Source of the DNA: a virus | IMG/VR virus record: IMGVR_UViG_3300025087_000184 | Span: 1 to 39,538 of that record | Length of the DNA: 39,538 nucleotides | Strand: one strand, 5' to 3' | Shown here: one piece after another, positions 7,540-14,627 of the stretch | Layout: every line of letters starts with the position of its first letter | Position numbering within the stretch: the first letter of the stretch is position 1 | Translations under genes and position numbers: made by a program | Notes under the pieces: model-generated | What the model saw: only the letters and a program-made list of their open reading frames with translations | What the model was told of the DNA's origin: nothing | The model's database searches: none

Positions 7540-8244
7540 ATGTTAAAACTACCAGACTTCATAATAATTCCATATCAACTCCTTGAAGATAATAAAATAT
7601 CTTTGGTTGATGAGAGATTATACGGAATTATTTATTGGCTTACAAAGTTAAAAAATGAAAAGTGTATGGCTAGTAATAAAACATTATCAGAACTGATAAA
7701 ATCAACAACGGGGACAGTTCAAAATTCACTAACAAAACTTGAAGAACTTGGTTATATTAAGAGAACTTTTAAAGACATATCAAAGAGAGTTAGAAAAGAA
7801 ATTATCCCATTAGTGGTCTTTTCAAAGGTATCATTTATTAGTGATACATCAAATAAGGTATCACCCAGCAATGATACAGTATCACCCACAGATGATACCC
7901 ACGTATCACCCACAAGTGAACAGAATAAGAATATACATAATAATAAAAGAAAAGAAGATAATGCGACAGAAACTGTCGCTCCCTTCTTTTTCAAAGATTA
8001 CTTAAAAGAACTAGAAGAAGACAAGAGAAGACACATAAATGTAATCGGACACTACTTTGAAGTTAAAGGTTTAAGGTTTGATACCCGCGAACAAGCTAAC
8101 TCCGCTCTTAAAAGACATTTACGAGCTTCGGTAGAGGTTGCGAAGTTTTCCGACCGAGAAATAGTTAAGGCAACAGAACAAGCTCGGCAAGAATATAAAG
8201 ACCTTTATACTATTGAAACTATACACAAAATACTTACTAGATAA
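7540..8244 (+). CDS. Replication initiator, lambda-O-like layout
   Basis: A 234-aa protein. Residues ~5-80 form a winged-helix/HTH_36-type DNA-binding domain (LVDERLYGIIYWLTKLKN, TTGTVQNSLTKLEELGYIK). Residues ~97-128 are a low-complexity linker (DTVSPTDDTHVSPTSE), whose repeats are imposed by DNA iterons in the gene. The C-terminal ~100 residues are charged and helical and may recruit host helicase or loader. The same arrangement (DNA-binding domain, iteron-coded linker, partner domain) is known for lambda O. No SD site. Confidence 0.72.
   Translation: MLKLPDFIIIPYQLLEDNKISLVDERLYGIIYWLTKLKNEKCMASNKTLSELIKSTTGTVQNSLTKLEELGYIKRTFKDISKRVRKEIIPLVVFSKVSFISDTSNKVSPSNDTVSPTDDTHVSPTSEQNKNIHNNKRKEDNATETVAPFFFKDYLKELEEDKRRHINVIGHYFEVKGLRFDTREQANSALKRHLRASVEVAKFSDREIVKATEQARQEYKDLYTIETIHKILTR
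7828..7966. other. Probable replication origin: four dyad iterons plus AT-rich stretch
   Basis: Four 20-bp dyads of form GTATCA-N8-TGATAC lie inside the initiator gene at 7828-7847, 7858-7877, 7879-7898 and 7903-7922. The first three have perfect outer arms; the fourth has TGAACA on the right. The next ~45 bases (7921-7966) are almost all A/T, a candidate unwinding element. This copies the plan of the lambda origin, which lies within gene O. Confidence 0.75.
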
Positions 8245-8255
8245 TAAATAAAATA

Positions 8256-8666
8256 ATGTCAAAATTTAAAGACGAAAGTGATTACGATGATGTGGTAGAA
8301 GTCGCAAAGGTTTTCCCAGATTATTCTAATCAAGAGTTACGAGTGTTTGAAAAGGAAATGGAAGCATACCGAGTAAATAAAACTGATAAAAAAGGTGCTT
8401 ATACTTATATAGATTTTTGGAAGTATTTACAAGATAAGGGTGCAGTGAAAGATAATGCTATCCAAGTCACAGGTTTCAAATATCTAAAATGCCACATACA
8501 CAAAGACTGCACTTACCCAACTTGCGACCAACCATTATACAAAGTGCTAAATGATAAATGGAATAAACTTTGTAAATTACAGGAACGAACAGAATTCGCT
8601 CAAAAGAAATCTTTAGAAGGTTATGAAGAAATGGCGGAAACTATTGCCACTAATTTTCAAGTTTAA
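8256..8666 (+). CDS. Early protein downstream of initiator, 136 aa
   Basis: An acidic N-terminus, a central helical region (NQELRVFEKEMEAYRVNK), a small Cys/His group (KCHIHKDCTYPTCD) that may bind zinc, and a C-terminal helix. Its position directly after the initiator is where helicase loaders often lie (lambda P analogue), but no ATPase motif is present. Function unknown. Confidence 0.6.
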   Translation: MSKFKDESDYDDVVEVAKVFPDYSNQELRVFEKEMEAYRVNKTDKKGAYTYIDFWKYLQDKGAVKDNAIQVTGFKYLKCHIHKDCTYPTCDQPLYKVLNDKWNKLCKLQERTEFAQKKSLEGYEEMAETIATNFQV

Positions 8667-8684
8667 AATCTAACAATAACTAAA

Positions 8685-9026
8685 ATGAACCTAAAACAAA
8701 AAGTATTTAATCTCTTAGATGAGAAAGGCTATATGACGGATAGCGATTTTGCCAAATTCTACAAGAAAGACGAACCTTGTTTTTGGACAAAACAGATATA
8801 TACAATGGCGTGGCGTAGACTTCAGGCGGATAGAGAGTATTTCAAGGATAAGAAGATAATCAAACTTTCTTATTACCGAAGACACAGACAAGCTAGTTTA
8901 GATGGCAATCTGTGGGTGAGAATTGGTAAAGACTATTTTGAAGAAATCTTGCCTAACTTTAAGGAAGACAAATCAAGACCAGACTTAACTCATTCTTTTA
9001 TGTATGACCTACTGGAAACCAATTAA
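8685..9026 (+). CDS. Early protein, 113 aa, possible winged helix
   Basis: N-terminal helices around KVFNLLDEKGYMTDSDFAKFY and a basic middle (WRRLQADREYFKDKKIIKLSYYRRHRQ) suggest a nucleic-acid-binding winged helix. It overlaps the downstream HNH gene by 23 nt. No family was recognised. Confidence 0.55.
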   Translation: MNLKQKVFNLLDEKGYMTDSDFAKFYKKDEPCFWTKQIYTMAWRRLQADREYFKDKKIIKLSYYRRHRQASLDGNLWVRIGKDYFEEILPNFKEDKSRPDLTHSFMYDLLETN

Positions 9027-9396
9027 AAATCTATTACATAAATACTGGCGAGGTGAAAGCCATATCGGTCGCTGGTATTATAAACAATGGTATATGAAAA
9101 AAATCGGCAAACCATTAAACCTCGCTTGTTATCGTAAATATATTCAAAAGAAAAGGCGAAGAAATAAACGACATCAAATTAAACTTTACGGACACGGAAT
9201 TTTACATTTATCAGGCTTCAAAAGAAAACTATTAAGAGAATCTAATCACTGCTGGCTATGTGGAAAATATTTTAATGATGGTGGTGAAATAAGTGTGGAC
9301 CACGTTAAGCCTAAGTCAAAATACCCAGAATTAGTCTATGATATTACAAATATGCGTTTAGCTCATTCAAAATGTAATTCCGAAAGACCCATATAA
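9004..9396 (+). CDS. HNH endonuclease
   Basis: A 130-aa protein with a very basic, aromatic N-terminus (residues ~1-70) and a C-terminal HNH domain: CWLCGKYF zinc knuckle, VDHVKPKSKYP catalytic block, then ITNMRLAHSKCNSERP with Asn, His and the second zinc Cys. Complete HNH core. Possibly a free-standing homing nuclease or phage DNA-processing enzyme. It overlaps the previous gene. Confidence 0.8.
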   Translation: MTYWKPIKNLLHKYWRGESHIGRWYYKQWYMKKIGKPLNLACYRKYIQKKRRRNKRHQIKLYGHGILHLSGFKRKLLRESNHCWLCGKYFNDGGEISVDHVKPKSKYPELVYDITNMRLAHSKCNSERPI

Positions 9397-9428
9397 TATA
9401 AGCATCATTTGACAATTAAAAACACGAA

Positions 9429-9566
9429 ATGGAGTTATCCACAGCCTTACCCTTGCATAATGGCGAGCCGTTCGCTATACTATCACTAAGCCAGATGAAA
9501 GGCGAAGGACATCACAGTGAAAGCTTTGGTTATCCTGAAATCGCCAGACCAACAGCCCTTTATTAA
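9429..9566 (+). CDS. Small protein, 45 aa
   Basis: ATG 9429 to TAA 9564-9566, start MELSTALPLHNGEPFAILSL, rich in Gly, His, Ser and Pro. An A-rich leader (AATTAAAAACACGAA) like that of other genes precedes it, and the frame stays open through the only sizeable gap in this region, so it is probably real. It contains a DnaA-box-like TTATCCACA in its coding sequence. Function unknown. Confidence 0.5.
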   Translation: MELSTALPLHNGEPFAILSLSQMKGEGHHSESFGYPEIARPTALY

Positions 9567-9601
9567 ATAACTTTCTGCGAAAGCAGATAATTAAAAACAA
9601 T

Positions 9602-9799
9602 ATGGAATATAAAGATACATTAGAAGAAAGAGAAAATGCTAAAGTTAACCCTTTTCTTAAAAAAGAAAGTCGTGCGGACTTAACCTATAGTCCAAAGTGC
9701 TGTGATTTAAAAGATGTAGTTTATACAGGTGATTTATCAAACCCTGATAGTCGTGACTTATTAGCAAAGATTATAAATAATAAATTAAAAACAATATGA
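9602..9799 (+). CDS. Small early protein, 65 aa
   Basis: A charged N-terminal helix (EYKDTLEERENAKVNPFLKK), a CCDLKDV segment, and a C-terminal NPDSRDLLAKI; a similar PDSRDL occurs near the end of the SSB-like protein at 12175. A TCTGC-GAAA-GCAGA hairpin stands 14 nt upstream. The stop overlaps the next ATG (ATGA). Function unknown. Confidence 0.6.
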   Translation: MEYKDTLEERENAKVNPFLKKESRADLTYSPKCCDLKDVVYTGDLSNPDSRDLLAKIINNKLKTI

Positions 9800-10056
9800 A
9801 TGATAAAAAAGGGTGCGGTTGTTATCCGAATACTGATATTATATGTTCTAAACACGAAGATATAAACAGTGCCTTGCGAGTAGAAGACTTTATGGACTTA
9901 GACTTAAAGCATATCAGTGAGTATGCCGAAGAAGTTCAAGGTCAGTGGAATGGCAAGGAAAGCGGTAGAGGTGAAGAGAGAGCTGACATCGCCAAAAATA
10001 TTGTTGAGAAAGTAGCCGAACTTAGGAAATTATTAGCCGAATTAGATAACTTTTAA
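9796..10056 (+). CDS. Small early protein, 86 aa
   Basis: The N-terminus CGCYPNTDIICSKH has three Cys and one His (possible metal site), followed by an acidic helical region ending AELRKLLAELDNF. Translationally coupled to the previous gene by ATGA. Function unknown. Confidence 0.6.
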   Translation: MNDKKGCGCYPNTDIICSKHEDINSALRVEDFMDLDLKHISEYAEEVQGQWNGKESGRGEERADIAKNIVEKVAELRKLLAELDNF

Positions 10057-10060
10057 TTAT

Positions 10061-10294
10061 ATGACAAAAATAAAAGACCAAATGTTAGAAGATAATCAAA
10101 AGAAAGCTGAATGGGCAGAAAAAGAATATCAGCACGGGCTAGATAAAATAGCAGAAGTAGATAGTGAAAATGATGGTGAAGTAAAGGCTAAAATGATTGG
10201 TGAATTATCCGACTCTGAACGAGCTACTTATTACCGAACTCACCCACAACAAGAAGACGGAGACTCTTATCAAGATAATGAAGAAGACAGATAA
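10061..10294 (+). CDS. Acidic helical protein, 77 aa
   Basis: Very acidic and helical (KDQMLEDNQKKAEWAEKEYQ), ending in EEDR, with a SDSERATYYRTHPQQ segment. It lies 4 nt after the previous gene and 1 nt before a broken small gene. Function unknown; DNA-mimic behaviour would be speculation. Confidence 0.55.
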   Translation: MTKIKDQMLEDNQKKAEWAEKEYQHGLDKIAEVDSENDGEVKAKMIGELSDSERATYYRTHPQQEDGDSYQDNEEDR

Positions 10295-10295
10295 T

Positions 10296-10493
10296 ATGCA
10301 CGTTCCAAAATCAAAAGAATATGTCGTCCCATTTAAAACTCACTTAATTGAAGGCACGCAATGAAACTTAACAGAAGCGGAACGGGACGAAATCTGTAAA
10401 AATATAATGGAGGGGTTTATGAGCGGACACATCACCTTTGGCACTTATAGTTTGTCTTATAATATAATCTCTACAAGAATTTCTAACAATTAA
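10296..10493 (+). pseudogene. Small gene with in-frame TGA
   Basis: ATG 10296 to TAA 10491-10493 gives 65 codons interrupted only by TGA at codon 23 (10362-10364). Both halves look protein-like in the same frame (SKEYVVPFKTHLIEGTQ, then NLTEAERDEICKNIMEGFMS). A single TGG-to-TGA change would explain it. TGA ends other genes here, so genome-wide recoding is unlikely. The part after the TGA could restart at an internal ATG. Confidence 0.55.
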
Positions 10494-10497
10494 AAAT

Positions 10498-10998
10498 ATG
10501 AAAAGTAAACGTGATAATAAAGGTCGTTTCATTATAGGAATTCATTACAGCTTAAAAACTGAATTTAAAAAGGGGCGTATATCTGAAAGAAGGGGTAAAA
10601 AACTTAGTTGGATTGGACACAATAAACCACATTCAGAAGAAACCAAAAGAAAGATTAGTATGAGTAGGAAAGGGTCTCATTTTTCAGTTGAAACTAGAAG
10701 AAAGATGAGTGATGGACATAAGGGAGAAAAAAGTCATTTTTGGAAAGGGGGGATACATCCAATTAATTTATTAGCTAGAAAATCAATTAAGTATAAATTA
10801 TGGCGAGAATCTGTATATAAAAGAGATAATTTTACTTGTGTTTTATGTGGTGACAATAAAGGGGGTAATTTACAAGCCGACCATATAAAACCTTTTTATA
10901 AATATCCTAAATTAAGATTTTCTCTTAAAAACGGTCAAACACTTTGTATATTTTGTCATCGTAAGACAAATACTTGGGGTAGACCAAAAAAATACTAA
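10498..10998 (+). CDS. NUMOD3-HNH homing endonuclease
   Basis: A 166-aa protein. Two NUMOD3-like DNA-binding repeats occur at residues ~48-80 (HSEETKRKISMSRKG, FSVETRRKMSDGHKG), then an HNH domain at ~100-160: CVLCG knuckle, ADHIKPFYKYP, NGQTLCIFCHRKT. This is the standard layout of selfish free-standing homing nucleases. It is not inside an evident intron; the adjacent broken gene (10296) might be a casualty or neighbour. Confidence 0.85.
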   Translation: MKSKRDNKGRFIIGIHYSLKTEFKKGRISERRGKKLSWIGHNKPHSEETKRKISMSRKGSHFSVETRRKMSDGHKGEKSHFWKGGIHPINLLARKSIKYKLWRESVYKRDNFTCVLCGDNKGGNLQADHIKPFYKYPKLRFSLKNGQTLCIFCHRKTNTWGRPKKY

Positions 10999-11000
10999 TT

Positions 11001-11177
11001 ATGAATAATCATAAAAATCGCGTAAAAAGTTTCATCGGGGGGTCGGTCTGTGGACTTATTATCGGCACAGTAGTCGGAAGCGTCGCAATGTTATTAATCT
11101 GTGGCACGGTTTTTATGAATTATTTAATTGAAAATGAAAAACCACTTCCGCTTTATCAATCAACCCTACAAAAATGA
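11001..11177 (+). CDS. Small membrane protein, 58 aa
   Basis: ATG 11001 to TGA 11175-11177. A basic N-terminus (NNHKNRVKSFIGG) is followed by one long hydrophobic Gly/Val/Leu-rich segment (about residues 13-40), then an acidic tail. Predicted single-pass inner-membrane protein, N-in. The stop overlaps the next ATG (ATGA). Function unknown. Confidence 0.55.
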   Translation: MNNHKNRVKSFIGGSVCGLIIGTVVGSVAMLLICGTVFMNYLIENEKPLPLYQSTLQK

Positions 11178-11302
11178 GTGAGCGTAAGAACGTAAAAAGG
11201 AATAAAACTAGAGTCCCCGCTAAAGACCGAGCCTTACATCAAAGTATACAGCACAATTATAATCAGAAACCAATAAATAAAGACCAATTAAAGCTCATTT
11301 AA
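11174..11302 (+). CDS. Small basic protein, 42 aa
   Basis: ATG 11174 overlaps the previous stop; TAA at 11300-11302. Strongly basic N-terminus (SERKNVKRNKTRVPAKDRA) and polar remainder, so possibly nucleic-acid binding. Its reality rests mainly on the ATGA coupling. Confidence 0.45.
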   Translation: MSERKNVKRNKTRVPAKDRALHQSIQHNYNQKPINKDQLKLI

Positions 11303-11328
11303 CACACAACTTATCCATAGCTAACGGC

Positions 11329-11357
11329 TCGCAAGTTTAATCAAAATAATATATAAT
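11329..11357 (+). promoter_or_regulatory. Early promoter before nuclease operon
   Basis: TATAAT (11352-11357) lies 6 nt before the ATG at 11364, with TCGCAA 17 nt upstream as a weak -35. TTATCCATA (11311-11319) lies just upstream. This predicts a leaderless mRNA. Confidence 0.55.
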
Positions 11358-11363
11358 AACAAC

Positions 11364-12173
11364 ATGAAATACCACTTTAATGACGAACTACACCTTCACC
11401 AAATTGATGACAAATCCCTGACAGGAACTTCATCGGTAATGGAAGTATTAAGCAAACCATTAACGTGGTGGGCATCGGGCTTAGCCGTTTCAAAACTTGG
11501 CTGGACAAAAGCTAAGGACTGGAAACTTCTAAAAACCGAAGAGCAAAAACAAGAAGACTTAAAAAGACGAGTAGATTTCACTTCACCTGTCTTTGAGATG
11601 ATAAAGGGAATGTCGGTTGAAGATTATATCTCATTATTAGATAGTGCTTATAAAGCTCACGCTGAAAAGCTAGACAAAAGTGCGGACGCTGGAACTGATT
11701 TACACGCTATCCTTGAAAAATATGTAAAAGGACATATGGAAGGTAAAGAGATAATTGAAGATGATAAAATCTTGCCATTTGTAAAATGGACTAAAGAAAA
11801 TGTTAAAAGATTTCTTGGCTCGGAAACTCACTGCTACTCGGAAACTTTATGGACTGGAGGTATCACAGACGCTGTGGCGGAACTTAATAACGGAGAAATA
11901 GCAATTATAGATTTCAAATCAGCCAAAGACGCCTATGCTTCACATTTCTTTCAAGCGGGCGGATATGATTTACAAATCACAGAAAATGGCGGATTTGATT
12001 TTGAAGGCAAGCAATTATTTAAGCTAGACAAGCCCATTACTCAACACATCATTGTCCCTTTCGGAGCTAAAGAACCCTATCCTGTCGTTAGCCGTTTAAT
12101 AGAAGAAAATAAGGAAGCGTTTAGGTCGGCACTATCCTTATATAGAATTATTAGTAAGTTAAATAAAGAATAA
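11364..12173 (+). CDS. PD-(D/E)XK (Cas4/RecB-like) nuclease
   Basis: A 269-aa protein. The core motif is GITDAVAEL at about residue 167 and AIIDFKSAK at about 180-188, giving the Asp...Asp-X-Lys pattern, followed by the motif-IV-like FQAGGYDLQ. An earlier AGTDLHAILEKYV resembles the RecB-family helix 1. Such phage enzymes act as 5' exonucleases in recombination or DNA-end processing. It stands 1 nt before an SSB-like gene, so the pair probably works on single-stranded or resected DNA. Confidence 0.72.
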   Translation: MKYHFNDELHLHQIDDKSLTGTSSVMEVLSKPLTWWASGLAVSKLGWTKAKDWKLLKTEEQKQEDLKRRVDFTSPVFEMIKGMSVEDYISLLDSAYKAHAEKLDKSADAGTDLHAILEKYVKGHMEGKEIIEDDKILPFVKWTKENVKRFLGSETHCYSETLWTGGITDAVAELNNGEIAIIDFKSAKDAYASHFFQAGGYDLQITENGGFDFEGKQLFKLDKPITQHIIVPFGAKEPYPVVSRLIEENKEAFRSALSLYRIISKLNKE

Positions 12174-12174
12174 T

Positions 12175-12603
12175 ATGAAAAATAGTAAAATCTTAGTATT
12201 GAATGCTGGTATTGTTCCCAAACTTCGCCTTGGCACAAAAACTGATAAAGGGGTAAAAAGTAATGGCTCGCACATTGTTAAAATTTTAGAAGATAAAATC
12301 GTCAAAGGTTTAGACATTAAAGGTAAAGAAATTGAATTTGTGGAATATATTGTAGAAGAAAATGGCGAAAAGAAAATGTATAAGACAAAATTAAGAGGTC
12401 AAGACGGCAAACCCTCATATCTCGTCCAAAGATTAGCGGAAATTGAAGAGGGGCAGGAAATCCGCCTTGAAATGAAAAAGAAAGGTATTAAAAACTATAT
12501 CTCCGTAGACGCTATTCATAGCGGTGATGATGTAGAAGTTCAAGAAGATGACGAAGAAAGTGAACCAGATAGTAGAGATTTAGAAGACACAATGGCAATG
12601 TAA
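12175..12603 (+). CDS. SSB-like protein with acidic tail
   Basis: A 142-aa protein. Residues ~1-112 are strand-rich and Lys-rich (GSHIVKILEDKIVKGLDIKG), consistent with an OB fold; residues ~113-142 are strongly acidic (EVQEDDEESEPDSRDLEDT), as in phage ssDNA-binding proteins such as T7 gp2.5. It is paired with a RecB-like nuclease. No signature residues can be named, so the call is structural inference. Confidence 0.5.
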   Translation: MKNSKILVLNAGIVPKLRLGTKTDKGVKSNGSHIVKILEDKIVKGLDIKGKEIEFVEYIVEENGEKKMYKTKLRGQDGKPSYLVQRLAEIEEGQEIRLEMKKKGIKNYISVDAIHSGDDVEVQEDDEESEPDSRDLEDTMAM

Positions 12604-12616
12604 TTAAAATCCACCA

Positions 12617-12838
12617 ATGACAAACCTAGTGAATACACCAAAAACCTATAAAGGAAACTTCAAGAAAGAACCGCTTACACTGGGTTTGCCCGTGTTGGAT
12701 AAAGATATAATCCGAGCCTATATGTCAGAACTAGGCAAAAGAAGTGTAGAGAAGAATAAAAAAAAGCGGACTAGTAAATACTATCAACTGCTCAATAAAA
12801 AGAGCCAAGAAGCAAAGAAACGAGCTAAGGTTATTTAA
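12617..12838 (+). CDS. Small basic protein, 73 aa
   Basis: Lys/Arg-rich, especially residues 45-73 (KKKRTSKYYQLLNKKSQEAKKR), likely nucleic-acid binding. The leader AATTAAAATCCACCA has no SD. It is the last gene before the structured RNA candidate at 12848. Function unknown. Confidence 0.6.
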   Translation: MTNLVNTPKTYKGNFKKEPLTLGLPVLDKDIIRAYMSELGKRSVEKNKKKRTSKYYQLLNKKSQEAKKRAKVI

Positions 12839-12847
12839 TAAATCAAA

Positions 12848-12996
12848 GAGGGTGGTAATCGGCTAGCGTAAAAATACAGGACTCTTGGGACACTACGAGT
12901 TCCAATAACGAACGAAACCCAATAAAATCGTTATCAACACTGTATCGGAAGGCGTTTCTGCAGAATGTTCCTTCCACCTAGCCGAATGCCACTCTC
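12848..12996 (+). ncRNA. Multibranched structured RNA candidate, ~149 nt
   Basis: Bases 12848-12866 pair with 12978-12996 in a 19-bp closing stem with two G-U pairs and one A-A mismatch. Inside are ATACAG/CTGTAT enclosing a GGACTC/GAGTTCC arm and a perfect ATAACGA/TCGTTAT hairpin, then a perfect GGAAGG/CCTTCC hairpin with a TTCTGCAGAA palindrome. No ORF with a start codon fits. The wobble pairs and nested arms look selected. No known family was recognised. Confidence 0.6.
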
Positions 12997-13026
12997 ACAA
13001 GTCTAGCAAGATAATAAAAAAATAAA

Positions 13027-13275
13027 ATGGAGAAGAAAAAGATTAGATTAGGAAAATTCTTTGGCAACTGGCTTCTGTTGGAATTAGATGAAAGCCAATA
13101 CCCGCCTTTTACTCCTGAAACTTGGACTAATAGGTGGCAAAACTGGCTGAAACAAGAAAGAAAAGATGCTGTTGATGAATATAAAGAACAAGAATTATTA
13201 AAAAGTATGGAAGATAAAAGTCGGGCGTTTGAAAAGACTTTTACATTTAAGTTTTGGAATATGTGGAAGTTTTAA
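13027..13275 (+). CDS. Small early protein, 82 aa
   Basis: Trp-rich (residues ~15-45 contain GNWLLLELDE and TWTNRWQNWLKQERK) and charged, ending in aromatic FKFWNMWKF. The leader is a run of A/T. It follows the structured RNA and precedes a small CCC-GAAA-GGG hairpin. Function unknown. Confidence 0.6.
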   Translation: MEKKKIRLGKFFGNWLLLELDESQYPPFTPETWTNRWQNWLKQERKDAVDEYKEQELLKSMEDKSRAFEKTFTFKFWNMWKF

Positions 13276-13312
13276 CCTCCCGAAAGGGCGTCAGATAAAA
13301 TAAATAAATAAG

Positions 13313-13471
13313 ATGGAGAAGAAAGATGAAGAAATACAAAAAGCGTGGCGTGAAGGTTTTGAAGCTGGAGTAAAAACATTTGAAAGACAAAACAATAGAG
13401 AAATCAAAATCGGCAAAGCCATCTTAGAAGTTTTATTTGAAACATTTGAAACCAGAAAAGAAGATTACTAA
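13313..13471 (+). CDS. Small helical protein, 52 aa
   Basis: ATG 13313 to TAA 13469-13471. Charged helix (EKKDEEIQKAWREGFEAGVK) followed by IKIGKAILEVLFETF. AATAAATAAG leader. A CTCCC-GAAA-GGGCG hairpin lies between it and the previous gene. Function unknown. Confidence 0.5.
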   Translation: MEKKDEEIQKAWREGFEAGVKTFERQNNREIKIGKAILEVLFETFETRKEDY

Positions 13472-13499
13472 CTAAGCCCTCGGGCAAATTAAAAAAAAG

Positions 13500-13691
13500 A
13501 TGAAAGAAGAAATAATTAAAAAATTAAGCGAGTATCATAAGAAACAAGGCATAGCTTTTATAAGTGAAGCAGATGCACTTGACTATTTTAAGGGATTGGT
13601 AGAACTTATAGAAAATTTAGTTGATGATGAAATAGAAGAAATACCACAGTTTAAGGGAACACTAAAAGAACTGGATAATATCCACCTCTAA
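13500..13691 (+). CDS. Small acidic helical protein, 63 aa
   Basis: Acidic two-helix protein (KLSEYHKKQGIAFISEADAL; LVELIENLVDDEIEEI). A GCCC-TC-GGGC mini-hairpin is in the spacer before it. Function unknown. Confidence 0.55.
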   Translation: MKEEIIKKLSEYHKKQGIAFISEADALDYFKGLVELIENLVDDEIEEIPQFKGTLKELDNIHL

Positions 13692-13708
13692 AGACATTAA
13701 AAATTGAA

Positions 13709-13894
13709 ATGCCAAAAACAACTAAGAAAATAAGGGGGGAGAAAGAAGTAAATAACCATACCCTTATTTGTGATATTTGTAGGCAAATGGCAAAACGGGG
13801 TTATACAAGTGAAGCAAAATACTGGGATGATTTCTTCTGTGATAAACTAAAACCAATTAAATATAAACTAATTAAAACCACCACCCAAAAATGA
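13709..13894 (+). CDS. Small Cys-containing protein, 61 aa
   Basis: Basic ends and a central LICDICRQMAKRGYTS with CxxC, plus a later FFCDK, so a possible small zinc knuckle. Its TGA overlaps the next ATG (ATGA). Function unknown. Confidence 0.55.
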   Translation: MPKTTKKIRGEKEVNNHTLICDICRQMAKRGYTSEAKYWDDFFCDKLKPIKYKLIKTTTQK

Positions 13895-14181
13895 AACATA
13901 TAGAAAAAATTGAGAAAGAGTTTGATTTGGAATATATCAAAGGTAATCTAAAAATTGAAAGAGAGGGAGATGGAGTTCCATTTAAAGAAATCAAATCCTT
14001 CCTTCGTCACTCTCACACCTCGTTCATCCAAAATCTCATCCAAAGAGTGGAGGGGGAGAAGGCTATAAAATCATATCCGACAGCAAATAACGGATATAAT
14101 ACAGAACTTACAGATGAAGAAAAAGCTGTGAACTCCGCCCTAGATACTATTATTAAAATGTTAAAAGAAGAAATATGTTAA
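13891..14181 (+). CDS. Small helical protein, 96 aa
   Basis: Mostly helical and charged; a middle segment FKEIKSFLRHSHTSFIQNLI and a C-terminal helix ending TIIKMLKEEIC. Coupled to both neighbours by overlapping start/stop codons. Function unknown. Confidence 0.55.
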   Translation: MKHIEKIEKEFDLEYIKGNLKIEREGDGVPFKEIKSFLRHSHTSFIQNLIQRVEGEKAIKSYPTANNGYNTELTDEEKAVNSALDTIIKMLKEEIC

Positions 14182-14627
14182 ACCATCAAAACCATAACGA
14201 ATGTAGACATTGCGGATTACAAAAAGGCACAGTAGAAGATACTGGCGTGCGTTGTGCTAATGGACACGAACACTATTGGGGTGTGCCAAGAGAAGAAAGC
14301 CCCACAGACCCTAGTTATCCCGACCTTGATATTTTAATCGCCCAAAACCTCGCTGACATCGCTGATGTGGTCAATGAAGGCACACCAACGGATATTAGAG
14401 ATTTAGTCAAAGCTCAAACGAAGATTGCTTATGAGGCAGGGCAAAAGAACCCAGCTTATATGGATGTGAGTAGCTGGAAGAATTATGGTGGAAAAATGGG
14501 ATTCTCGGATTTCTTCTTTAAACAAAAAGTAGAAAATCTATGTAATTTTATTGAGCAAACAGATATTAAAAAATGTTTGAATACCAACACTAAAATTATT
14601 AAACTTATTAAAGATAATATAAAATGA
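14175..14627 (+). CDS. Zinc-ribbon protein, 150 aa
   Basis: The N-terminus has a HNECRHCGLQK knuckle followed by GVRCANGHEH, a Cys/His set suited to one zinc. The rest is helical and acidic. It starts 7 nt inside the previous gene and ends with an ATGA overlap into the next, so the cluster 13709-15411 is one tightly coupled operon. Function unknown. Confidence 0.6.
   Translation: MLNHQNHNECRHCGLQKGTVEDTGVRCANGHEHYWGVPREESPTDPSYPDLDILIAQNLADIADVVNEGTPTDIRDLVKAQTKIAYEAGQKNPAYMDVSSWKNYGGKMGFSDFFFKQKVENLCNFIEQTDIKKCLNTNTKIIKLIKDNIK

Noticed and set aside
9453-9481. TTGCAT-N17-TATACT promoter with a structured leader before 9602
   Set aside because: The interval is a 45-codon ORF (9429-9566) with a typical A-rich leader, so the promoter-like hexamers and the GGCGA/TCGCC pairing are better explained as coding sequence.
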